Assembly: GCA_022376465.1 (NCBI GenBank)
Contig: JACDTU010000016.1
Span: 496,001-560,000 of the forward strand
From: Cubamyces lactineus
Taxonomy: Eukaryota > Basidiomycota > Agaricomycetes > Polyporales > Polyporaceae
Direction of reading: 5' to 3'
Length of the DNA stretch: 64,000 nucleotides
A program made the translations under genes and the position numbers. Below the pieces are notes generated by a model that ran no database searches, had not been told where the DNA came from, and saw only the letters and a list, made by a program, of their open reading frames with translations. Positions 43,618 through 55,100 of this stretch are shown here, piece by piece. The stretch's first letter is position 1, and every line of letters starts with the position of its first letter.

Positions 43618-46600
43618 CGGTGCGAGGGCGAAATTGAGAGAGAGATTGAGGATCGGTGCGTAGACGCCCGTGCAGCAGGATGGAGGATCCAAGTCTCCCT
43701 GTCCCAATCGGGAACTGCTCCCCATGCGGCCTTGACCAGCGTCTTCCGTTTTCCCTCCCCCAGGCACCCTGCCTTTTCTGTAAATTTTCGCCAAATTCCA
43801 TCTTCCCCCGCATCCTCTTCTCCCCCGCCCCCGCCATCCTTCTCCGCCAACCGGGGTCTCTCTCTCTTCCCCCGCACGCCCCGGACTTCTCCCATCTTCC
43901 TGTCTCACATCCAGCCTTTCATTCGGCACCTCTTTCGCGCCTACACGCGCGGATGCAGGACGATAATCGACTGACGGACTTGACGGAGCAGCCCATCCAC
44001 CGGCGTTGGGTACAGATCATCCCAAATCTGACACTCGAGAGCGTTACCGAGAGAGCGGAACAGACTCGGCGCGCGTTTGTGATTGGGCGGGGGCTCTCAC
44101 ATGACCCGCCCGCCCCGCCCTGACGCCTAGCCACGAATCGAGATCGGAGGGCGCCCTCGCGCGCTCTCGAGGCGCTCTCGCTGCGCCCGCCCTCTCGCCT
44201 CTGGACGGTGCGAGAACGAATACATCTCCACGCCACGCCCACTCGAGCCTGATCGGCCAGAAAAAACCACAACAGACGCAAACCGGCCAAGGTGATCCCC
44301 CGCACTCGACACCCGCGCTGCCGCTATCCGCTGTCTTGCTGTTGCTGAACAAGACGTCCAGCGCCCCACGCCCCAGCCCGGGCTTTGGTTCATCCTTCTC
44401 GCACGATCATCAAGGTGCGCCCCCCGACTGCCGCCTGTCTGCGCGTTGCGGGCGCACCTCCGTTTAGCCGGTACGCAGCGAGGACGTGGACGGAGCTCAT
44501 GGCAACACTACGCCTGGAGCCTGGCTGGACTGCCCACTGCCCAGGGACTCGAGTCGGCTCTCCGGAGACGAGTCCCGGAACCACCGTGCACCTCCAAGCC
44601 TCCAGCCTCCTTGAAACGACGGAGGGAAGGCTCATGCTGACACCGCGTGAAAGAAATCAGCCTCCAATATTGGCCCTGGCCACACTGGTCTCCGGAGCTT
44701 GCTCGTCGGTCTCCCGGACCTCTCGCAGTGCGCACGTCCGCCGATGCGCACATTTGTTGGAAAGTGGGCGATGGTCTCAATTGCGACCAATCATTTGGCC
44801 AATATTCTTGGGAGCGCTCTGCCGGTATGCTGAGGGTTGGAATGTACTCGAAAAAAGAGGTGCGGTGGCAGGACGATCCCTTGTTCCATTGACAGCTCGT
44901 TACGATCCCGACGCGCGTGAGAACATTCGGGTAGCCTGTGGCGGGCGTCGTCCCCTCGTCTCTAAGCCGCTGTCGACCAATCGAATTTGCTCTCCCTGAG
45001 ACTGGGAGGGCATCTCGTCGACGTCGATGAGGTACGTCACCCCTGACATGAATTTCAACGAAAGTCGTCGTCCATCGTGCGAGGGAAAGGGCCCCGTGCG
45101 TCATATCGATGGATCTTCTCCCTCCTTCGCGACTTCTCTTACTCTCTCGCATGCATATCATACCCCGCCCCCGCACTACCCACGCCTTCTCGCGCGCCGC
45201 CTCCACATGCGGACGAGCTGCGTTGTGGGCTGTGGCAGATCCTGCCGTATCCGCAACCGACGAACAGCGGCTGCGGCGGATGCACCTGTCACCAGTCGCG
45301 GAGAAGAGTTTGTGCCGTAGGAATGTTCGCAATCGTGCACCGACCACAGAGGATCCAAGGTCCGCGCCGTGTTCGATGTCGCTGTAGCTCCGCCAAAATC
45401 CCATTCCATTCTCCCTGCCGTTCGATCTCCCGGCGTATTCACAGCATCCTCCGGGTCTTCTCTTGGACATCCAACAAAGTCGTTCATCGCACCGCCCGAG
45501 CACGGAAGGAGCTCTGGCCAGCAGCAAATGCGGGAGTGAGCCTGTTCAATCAGGCACACATCCCGGACACGAGCTTTTCGATCTGACAGAACGCCTCGAG
45601 CGAGAGCCTCGATCGCAGAGTCGTGCTACGGACGACGACATCCGGCGGATTTACCAGCCCTGGCTGTCGGGTCCGGTCGTTCGCCCTGGATGAGTGTCTA
45701 TCCTGCGCCACATTTCTCGTCCACACCCGGACCGATCGCGCGTCCTGCCAACCTTCTTGACATTTGACGTTCTCGTCCGCCACAGCACTCTCGAGCTTGG
45801 CTCCAATATCCTGACAGGCGGTGAGTAGTACTGTATGTACTGCTGTAGTGGGTACCGTCCAAATCGGACCGGTGCGCATCCTCCTCCCGTAAGCCTCACG
45901 TATTGCTTATGTCGACACGCCAGGGTGTGAGATTACGACCGCACGCCGCACGTGAATTACACATGTACGGCGTGCGCGCATATGGACCTCCCGACGCGCG
46001 CGCGAAAACTCGTATCCCCGCGAAGCAAGCAGGCCCCGCCTCCAAGGCTCTCCAACACATTCGTCCGCCGCATTCGGGCGCAGATCCGGATTTGTCTGAT
46101 GCCGCCTCAGCCAAGCGCGAGCCCTCACCCTAGCGCCGCAGCTCAACGTTCATGCACAAAGTCCTATCGCGCCGATCGTCCCGGTTTTCTGAGCTGTCCA
46201 AGCCCCGCCCCCGCACAGATGACAGCCTAGCGTTCCCCAGACCGCTCTCAGTCTGGAGTCCTCCCCGCTCAGAACCTTCTGTTCTTATTACTGGCTGGGC
46301 CGCATACGGATGTGCGCGCCCTGTGCAGCATGCGGATGCGGGGCCGATCATCGACTCGAACAGCGTATGCGATGCCCCAGGCTCGCGTCGCCCCTCGAAG
46401 CTGTTGGAAGAGCTCCAGGACGCGCCAACCCCAGGTACAAGGTCTAGACACGGCGGCGACGCGCTGCTCGTATGAGGTACGAAGCTCGTTTTTCCGGCGC
46501 TCTTCAGTCTTCACGATGCGTTGAGCCTTCCGGGCAGCCTAAGGCAAGCAGCTCAGGCTGATATATGCACCGGCACCGGTATGTACCTAACCCCGGACAT

Positions 46601-46743
46601 CTTCGTGGAACATCCACTCTCGTATGTTGTTGCCCTACCCCGCCCTTTTTGCCCCGTGGGGCGGACGTATGCCTACGTATGCCCGTGTCTTACATCTCCC
46701 AACTTGAAGCCACATATTTTTGTTACAATTATACAGGATCACT

Positions 46744-46783
46744 CGGATGTCCACAAGCGACGTCTGCAGCATGCGGACATCCG
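46744..46783. repeat. Perfect 9-bp inverted repeat, CGG...CCG ends
   Basis: CGGATGTCC at 46744-46752 and GGACATCCG at 46775-46783, 22 bases apart, with CTGCAG inside. Ends in CGG/CCG, the half-site type used by fungal Zn2Cys6 regulators. Confidence 0.7.
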
Positions 46784-47820
46784 ACATTGAACGTCGCGTC
46801 CCAACCAAAGCGGCGCCGGCCCCACATCGTCGACAAATTGCCCCGAACTCGGTGTTCCGAGGTCAGGGACGTCGGACGCGCGTCGACTCGGACTGCGAGC
46901 GCATCAAGGAGCATCACCGGAGAGATGGCAATGGGCTCCGGAGATTCCAGAGATTCGCAACCATGCGAAATCAAACCGGCCTGGTTCGGCGTGCATACAA
47001 ATGAATTTGTTTGATTGTTCGAACACCAATGGTACGTAACCTGTGATTCTGCTGTTGCCCAGGACCCAGTGTGCGATTCAGACTCAGCTTTCGTGGTCTT
47101 TCGACCTTTGTGCTCATGCTGTTCTGTCAGCGTCGATAGGTTTGACTTATGATGGTAAGTTGCACGCAATACATTGAGTGACAGATCTAGAAGTCCGAAT
47201 CAAGAGCCTTCTTCCTGTCGTCTATCAGCTCTCTATCGCCCTCCAACCTTTCCTTCAGACCCATCGACTCGTCCGAAGCGCAAGACGAACCACCCGACAT
47301 TACTGCGCCGCAGATCCCGACCAGGACGGACTACGTACAGTATAGCGTACGGTACGTCCTACTGCCCAGGGTTGAATGAATGCGCTACACTGCAAAGCCC
47401 CTGCCCGCATTCTGCCTGATCGAGGCAAGCACGCACGACGTACCATAGTCTCATTAGACACACACTATCCCGCATCCAAGCGTCTGCGACGTTTCCGGCC
47501 GTCGCGAAGACGCGACACATGCCAATGCACCATATGCTCCTCCCCGTCCCAAACAGGACATCCGCGCGAATTCAAGACGGTTGTCCTGAAAACATTTCGC
47601 CCTGAAGGGACTACCAGCGAGTTGGCTCTCCGGCCCCGCACACTCCGAGCCCGCCGATCGTAGTAGCATCGGGTCCGCGTCCCGCAGTGGCGTTCAGACC
47701 GCCATGGGGACAACGCGTGCATGCACGTCCCCTCGAGGACGACTGGGCTCGGAGGTCTTGTGAGCACTGACGCGAAATGCCAGCTGACAGCTCGAGTGAA
47801 CTAATAGCTAGGGGCCAGCC

Positions 47821-47859
47821 CTACAGTCTCTGGTGCCCCACATGGTGCGGGGACTGTAG
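47821..47859. repeat. Short hairpin-forming inverted repeat
   Basis: CTACAGTC at 47821-47828 pairs with GACTGTAG at 47852-47859. The interior CCCC/GGGG can extend a second stem. Confidence 0.6.
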
Positions 47860-49054
47860 CGAGCGTCGTAGTGTGCACTTCCAGATCGTGGAGCTGAGAG
47901 CGTCGCACCGTTTGGCATCCAGGACCAGGCACGGCGTCACCAGGTGGAATGGGGGAATGGCTGGGCGTTGTCCAACGCTAGGCTTAGAGGAGCGTAGGTG
48001 AGTGCGGTGGGTACGCGTCGTCAACTGTGGATACGTTGGTCGTCGATCCTCAATGCATACATTCGGTAAACTGCGTCGTAAGTGGCTTTCAGCATCGTAC
48101 GTGTATACGAACCTTCGTGCTCCCTATAGTGGCTTTGAAGTAGATCAACGCCGTCACAACGTCAGTGCATCACACACGAGCACACACGCCGAAAACTCAG
48201 GCTGACATCCAGACTTACATCACAGAAACCCGACAAACCACATACCTGTCTTTTTCCACGGCGATCGGTGGGCATGGTTCGCCACCGACGTCCCACACCA
48301 CACGACGATGATCTTTCGAGCTCGTCGGTGATGGCAAGTCGTGTCAGGTCGTGTCCCATGACCAACCGCCCGAGCTCATTTAAGCTTTCTTTGATCGCTG
48401 ATCGACAGGGGCTTGGAATGTACAGTGTACACCGAGAGCGGGTTCAAGTCGCCTGGACACTCGTACCGCGGCAACCCACACGCTCAGCTGCCCGAGCCCG
48501 AGCCCTGAGCTAGCCTAGATCGGTCGGGTGGCGGTGATGTCTCTAGTCTTACCACAAGTCATTCAGTAGTGATCAGAGTATGTCAAAGGCGGGGCGTTGG
48601 GGGGTGGGGAGTGGATATGGGCGGGTGCACCACTGGTGTGGACCTGTGAGCTGCATGGGTGGTAGTATATACTGTGCACGACGACAGCGAGCTTTCAGGT
48701 AGTCGGATGCTACCTCGACAGTTAACGTGCTTTCAAACCAAAGTCAGACAGGTATGATCTACTACCCCACTAGTTAGTTTGCCATCATAAGCGAGCTGCA
48801 GTATAGCGGATACTGGAGAGACTTGCCAGGTTTCTGAGTGGAAGAGGCCGCGTTCGCAGACATGAATGGGGTGTTGGATCAAGACACAGCCGCAGCTCAA
48901 CGCGAGAAATAGTAACAACAACTGAACTCGATGGGAGCAAACCTAGTGTTACAACATACATAGCTCTTCTGGCGGAAACTGCGACGCATCGTCCTGCATT
49001 CCCCTTCGCCCTCCTCAATTTGCGACAATACTCAGGTCGAAGTCGAGAGGCCAT

Positions 49055-51575
49055 TCACCCAAGCAGCCCCTCGAGAATGACCTTCACACCCCATGCACCG
49101 GGGTCAGGGACCCGCTCCTCCCTAAGCCTGTCGCCCTCCACATACGCGCTCCTTCCAGCCTTCGCCTCAAGATCGCGCGTCTTGAGCGCTGCCTCGCCAG
49201 CCTTCGCAGCAGCAGCCGCGACGTCCGCGCCCTGCACTGCAGCGAGAGCTTCGATGAACGTCGCGAGCGGGTCGACGAGGGTGCGTGACGGCGGTCGCGC
49301 GCGGGTGTACGTGTAGAGCTTCGAGAGCGCCGACGAAAGCGCGGCGGACCACAGCGCGGGCGTGAGCGTCTGCGAGCCCGCATGGTGCGCCTGCAGGCCC
49401 TGCGCGAGAGCGGAGAAGAAAATCCTGCACAAGTGTGAGGCGTCAGTCAGCGCGCGGGCTAGGCAGTAGACTGTTGGGAAGAGATACGTACGAGTACAAG
49501 GCGCCGCTCGTGCCACCCATCTGCTCCTCCGCGACCTGCGCAATGGCGATCACAGATTTGACCACATCCGTGCCCGAGATCCGTCCCTCCTGAACGCCCT
49601 TGAGCACGGCTACCAAACCACACCGTCGGACAGGCACATTTCCCACAACGGGGACCCAAACGCATCCCGGTCAGCACGCCACTCGCAAAGCTAAACTGCG
49701 CCATCACTCACCCGACGCGCCCGCCTTGAGCGTCAGTCCGCAGTCGCCGTCTCCCGCGATGTTGTCCATGCGCGTGATCTCTGGCTCTGCGGCGATGAGC
49801 GCGTTGCACGCGCGCTCGACCGCCGCGTCGAAGGCTTGCGGGTCCTCCGCGCGGAGCGACACGAGATCTTCCTGCGGCACTGCGCTGGCTTGCCGCTTCG
49901 CGCCGGACTCGATCTGATCAGCAGCAGGAGGCACAGTCCCGGAAGACCACTTCCAGCCTGGCGTGTTCGCGGGCTCATCGAGCAGCGAGAGGATCAGCGA
50001 GCTATCGGGAGTAGAGGGGCCAACATCGGTTGCCCCAGGAAGAAGGAGGGTAGTAATGGAGAAGCCAGGCATGTTCAAGCTCGTCTGTACATCCCCCATC
50101 CTCGTTAGTATGGTCCGAATTCAGTCAACGTAAATTAGAGAAACAAACCATGAAAGTCCCGGCGATGACACGCTCGATCCTCACATTCCTGGCTTCCAGC
50201 GCACGGCGCGCCTCGCCAACGATGCCCGCCAACTCGAGCTCGCTCACGCCGCCGAGATTGTTGACGAGCAGTACGACGCGATCGCTCCCGTCGTTCTTGA
50301 ATGGAAGGAATGAGCGTTCCGAGTCGGTCGTCACCGTCAAGAAATCGACAAGTTGAGGGAGAAGGTCTTTCAACGGAGGTACCGGTGAGAGCCGACGATG
50401 GCCAGGCTCGTTGTGAATGCCCATTCCAATCTCAATCTCGGCAGGGCCGAGGTGAGATACCCCCGCAGCCGTTCCCGGAACCTATAACGAGGAAGCATGT
50501 CGGTCAATATATCGTGTTACGTGGAAAAAGCACATCGACGCACATGACAATGTTCGAGGCCCACACCAATCGTCCCCACTCGCGACGCCACCCACTGCGC
50601 GATGTTGTAGACCTCATCGAGACTCGCGCCACGCTTGGCCAAGGCACCTGCGATCTTGTAGACGAGAACAGTGCCGGCGAGTCCTCTGCATACGAGCGAT
50701 CACGATCAACCCAGCACCAGTTACCGATGTTGCAAACTCACCTGCGGCCGACGATCTTGCCCTGCGTTTTGCCCACAGCGACATCGTCACCGACGATCAC
50801 AAACTTGACACGATCGGCCTTGTCGGGGTGCTGAGCGGCATACTGTTCCTTCGCAAGGCCGAAGTTGAGAATATCTCCGGTGTAGTTCCTGCTTCCAGTC
50901 AGAACAAATCATAACATACGATCGGTGGGGACAGTGCAGTACTTTACGATGATAACAGTTCTGGAAAGGTATCATCAGCACTACGTTCTAATGATCGCGT
51001 AGCACCAAGACTCACCCCTTCTCATTTTCGACCAGATCGATCCCCCTTCGTACTTGGCTAGAGTTGGGTGAAGCGAAGATGCTGCCGCACACGGCAGCTG
51101 ATAGCCCATTTCAGCGCGCTTATAGAGGATCGCCGCAATGGGGAAACGCGCTAGATCTGCGAGCTTACCAGACAAAATCCCGTCGCCTCGAGGACGATCA
51201 GTCAAGATCGCATACCCGGGGAGCGTACAACTGCTCACCTACAAACCCAGCGTGGGCGGGTTCATGGCCCGATCCGCCGCCACAGATGAGCGCGACCTTC
51301 GAGCGGTCTTGCGATGCGATGTACACAACTATTCGAGGCACGTCATGGTCAGATTTTCAGTGTAGGTCTTGGCCATCCTGGGTCCATACCTTTGTTCTCT
51401 TTGTCGAGAGCGAGCTGTGGGTTCAAGGTGCACAGACCCTGCAGAGAGTCCACTACGAGAGTCTCCGGATCGTTCAGGAAGTGCTTCGCTAATAAGCCGA
51501 CAACGCGCCGTTAGCTTCGTTTGCACGTGTTCAATAGCCTGATGTTGGGATGCGAGGCGTACATTGGATAGACAT
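49055..51575 (-). CDS. Dihydroxyacetone kinase (DhaK-DhaL fusion, ATP-dependent)
   Basis: Phosphorylates dihydroxyacetone (and glyceraldehyde) to DHAP, linking glycerol/methanol-type carbon and detoxification to glycolysis. Exon 1 is only 13 coding nt (MSIQ plus one base), joined over a GTACGC...TTATTAG intron to SKHFLNDPETLVVDSLQGLC. The DhaK domain shows ICGGGSGHEPAHAGFVG, GILSG, FASPNSSQVRRGIDLVENEK, NYTGDILNFGLAKEQYA, GLAGTVLVYKIAGALAKRG, VGTIGVGLEHC and GIHNEPGH with the substrate-binding His. The linker precedes the DhaL ATP-binding domain, with MDNIAGDGDCGLTLKAGA, GGTSGALY and DPLATFIEALAAV, ending VKVILEGLLG. About ten introns. All catalytic glycine loops present. Confidence 0.95.
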
Positions 51576-52138
51576 CGCTCTCTGAGTGGTGCTGGTGGGA
51601 GTAGATATCAGAGCAGTATTCAAGGCACTTCTGCGGGCGCAGGCGACTGTGGCGGTCGACCCTGGGGGTGCCAAGTGACAGACGGGGGGCGGAATCCAGA
51701 CCGCGAAACGGGAACGGGTGCCGCTCATCCGGGCTCCTCGTCCTTATGACCCCTGTTTGACCGCGGCTCAGACACACGTATGTATACGCCCCTTGGCCAG
51801 GCAGGAGTCGAAGAAGTCATCGTGGACGGTCCAGGCGCGAGAGGTCGCGGGGGAGAGAGAGCAAGTTTAGAACGTGGGGAATGGCATGATACACAATTTG
51901 AAAACGTACTATCCCTCAGGCCTCAGGGCGCGGTGCAACAAGTCGACCTCTCAAGACCGTCACACAGTGAATCGATTGATTGCGAGAACATAGTTACAGA
52001 ATGTGATTGGGACTACATGCATGTTGGTTCGCGTGTTCTACAACGTACGGATTATCAGGCTCTACCTATCTACACCCAATGTGCATCGCATTCGTCGTGC
52101 CCGCGCCTGCGAGTCGTTCGTTACCAATGGTGCCGCCC
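51576..52138. other. Intergenic region, nothing recognised
   Basis: Promoter/leader of dihydroxyacetone kinase and 3' flank of the deubiquitinase. No coding signal on either strand. Confidence 0.4.
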
Positions 52139-55100
52139 TCACGCGCCTTCCGCAGATTTCGCGCCCGCAGGTGAGTCGTCCACCATTTCGTACACAGCGC
52201 TGTCCGTCTCGTCCAACTCGGACTCGGCAGGAGTCATCATCACATCCGTCGTGTTGTCGTCGTCTTCCTGACTCTCATCCCGTACGAAGACCGCATTGCG
52301 TAGCCGCACAGAGTCCTGTGAGAAGTCTTGGCTAACGTCGTACTCGTCGTTGCCGTCGGCATCGACGTCGTAGAAAGGCGAGTCCGTATCGTCATTCTCG
52401 AGGTCCGGCTCGGCGGCTATGGACGAAGGCGAACCACGAGAGGGGGGATCCGGCAGTTCGAGTAGTGAAGGACGGCCGAGGCTGATGTCGTCTAGTGAAT
52501 CATGGCCGAGCCCATGTAGCGAGGAATGGTCGAAAGGACGGGCGAGGGGGAGTTCGTCCATACTTGAAGTTTGGAGGACCGGGTCTAGCAATGCTTGTCC
52601 GAAAGGCGGCGGTTGATCATCGAGCGGCGGGGGAGACGGTACTGGTGAAGAGCGAGACATCGATTCAGGCGTGGGCCAGTCCAAGACCGTCGGCGGCTTA
52701 CTAGGTTCGCCGTGAGACGCAGACTCCTCGCTCGTCGGCGTCAGAGGCTGAACATCCTCCTGCGTGGCAGATTCTGCTTGCGCCTGTGCCCGTGCACGAG
52801 CTTCCTCAATCTTGACGTGGCTTCTTCCGCCAAGTGGGTGGCTAGTGCGTCGTCTGTAGAAGAGCAAGTACGCGTTCGCGTTCTACGACGGATCAGCTAG
52901 GCCCGCCTCAGACTTAGAGAGGAACTACTCACCACAGCTGCTTCGGCCCTAGACGGAGTCACGTAGGAATCATCGAAGTGGTACCACTTGCCGGTTACAT
53001 GGTTCATTGCATATGCACGATAGTGCCCTCCGCCGAGCCCACCCAGATGCTCATCCACAGCGAACAAGTCGTACACGAGAGGCTCCTCGAGGTCGTCGAT
53101 GCCCAGCGACTTGACGTCCACACCTTCCTCTGCAAGCCGCTTGCCAACGCGACGTTGGCCTACCATCTCGGTGAGATCGAGCCCTTCGATCGGGAAGTCG
53201 ACAAAGGTATCGATCTTGTCTCGCAGCATGCGGCTGTTGCTGAACCGCTTGAGGTGCACGACAAGCACATCGGGGACTTTCCACAAGTCGAAGCGCTTCG
53301 TCGCTCGCTGGTGCTTCTTACAGCGCGGGCAGTACCACAAGTCGTCCTCACCGAGCTCCTCCTCCTTCGTGAACTCGTCTAAACAGTCTTGCAGAGTGAT
53401 CCCCTTCTGCTTCTTGGTCGATGCTGCCTTGCGCGACGCGGTGAGCTCCGGATGCACGAACTCGTCCCACTTGTTCCAGAGCGCGTACTCCCAGCTGTTG
53501 TTCTCGTCCCCGAAATAGTAGGACTTCACGCCATCGTCGAACTCGATGAAGAACGCATCGTTCGGGTACAGCAGTATGCCGTTCTTGGACGCTGCGGCGC
53601 GTGCTTCCAAGGAATCGTAGCGGTTGTAGTTGGACCCGAAGGTGTTGTAGCCGACGCCGTATGGCTGAGCAGCGCGCTGCACTCGTATGGTGTAAAGATT
53701 GCGCTTGAAGCCGACCTTTCGAGGCACGCCGCCGTTTCCAGCCATGTCGACGTCCTCGTCTGCCTGGCGGACAACGGTCGCCTTCTCGTCCACAATATCG
53801 CCTTCCTCGGGAAGGGCCTCGACGGTGACGACCTCGCCGTTCTCCGTGATCTCGGTGATGGACTCGACCACAGCAGGACCGGAGATGGGAATGTGAACGG
53901 GCTCCATGTCATCCGCCGTACCTGCCTCCCAGCTGGATAGGTCGCGTGCCTGCACAGTCCAGCGCTGCAGACGTTCGGCGATGACATCGTAGATGAGTTC
54001 AGGGTCTTTGGCCTGCTCCTGATCGATGACTGCAATGAACGGGTACCCGAATGGACTGGGACCAGGCCTGTACGTCCGCGTACTAGAGGTCTCGCAGGGG
54101 AATACGGGCACGACAAAGGGATCGTTCGGCTGAGGTTTGTATGATCTGCTCTGCTGAGAATTGCAAGGCAGCTCGAAGCAAGCGATGATGTCGCTGTCCG
54201 ACACATCTTCGCATAGAACGTTGTCGTCGAGGTTCTTGTAGAATTGGTGGTTGAATATCTCGAGAGTGAGAAGCTGGAGCAGAATAGGATGATTATCGAC
54301 ATGCTAGTCAATGTATAACGAACGTTGTGTGCTTACATTGTCGGGATCAGCACCCATCCAGCGCCCAAGAAGCTGACGGACATCCTTGAAGGTCGAATGC
54401 CGGTTCAACTCAACCGGTACCTGGCTGAATGAGTCAATACTTAACAGCAAACCTGATAGCGTACTACATACCCTGACGTGGGGCTTCTCGGTGTCCCAAG
54501 GGATGTAGAGGATCTGATGGTGCCACTTCTTCTGCACAGGCAGGGGTACGGTGAGATACATGAATGGGTCGAATGTGATCGACACCTGCCTGCCGTGTCA
54601 GCGCCTGTGAGAGCATGAGGCCAATCGAAGTGGTACCTTCGAACATTCAGGGCACACGAGCGTGCTCTGGTACTGTCCTTGGAACAGATCTACAACCACA
54701 CTGTCGTTCCGCTTCATATAGCCTTCCCAGGACGTGTTAGCAAGCTCCACGAGTTCCTTATCTCCTCCGCCCTCCCAGTCAGGCTTCTCCACGTACGGCT
54801 TCTTAAGGACTCGGTTCAAGTCCTCATGGAGGCCGTCGAGCAAGAACGCAACAAGCTCCTGCGAGTCGTGCTGTTGGTACCCACTGAACTGCGGTGCGAA
54901 GCGTTGAAGAGTCTGCTTGAATTCACGTGGCGTGTACGAGGACATGGTAGACTCAGGATCCCAGATGCGTGACATGAGTGCGCCAAACGCCTGCGCAACC
55001 GCGCCCTGCATTCCCAACGGGTTGTCCGGGTTGAGCTCCTCCCGGTAGACCCCAGAAAGGAAGTAGTCCATGAGCTCCGGTGTATGCGCGAGACATTGTA

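Larger units (their letters stand above)
43496..49054. other. 5.5-kb region without a supportable gene
   Basis: The longest gene-free stretch of the window, between the transporter start and the 3' end of dihydroxyacetone kinase. Open frames of up to about 340 codons exist (for example 44508-45527 minus, and 44385-44999 plus on the opposite strand). They overlap each other, are rich in Arg/Ser/Pro/Cys, and match no family I know. No reverse transcriptase, transposase, long terminal repeats or polyA tail was recognised. It contains small inverted repeats (46744-46783, 47821-47859) and a G-rich run (48591-48625). It could be promoter, noncoding RNA, a decayed element or a lineage-specific gene. 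Confidence 0.45.

Noticed and set aside
42659..43663. 334-codon open frame on the plus strand across the sugar transporter
   Set aside because: Antisense shadow of the transporter; Gly/Asp/Glu-rich sequence follows from the complementary codons and crosses its introns.
44508..45527. 339-codon minus-strand frame in the gene-free region
   Set aside because: Arg/Ser/Cys-rich without domains, overlapped by a long plus-strand frame, poor start context. Kept only as a possibility in the finding on the empty region.
48430..48450. tRNA B-box-like GGTTCAAGTCG
   Set aside because: No acceptor, D or anticodon stems can be built around it.
43496..49054. Retrotransposon or DNA transposon remnant
   Set aside because: Looked for reverse transcriptase, integrase, transposase motifs, terminal repeats and target duplications and saw none by eye. 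Cannot be fully excluded without a repeat search.
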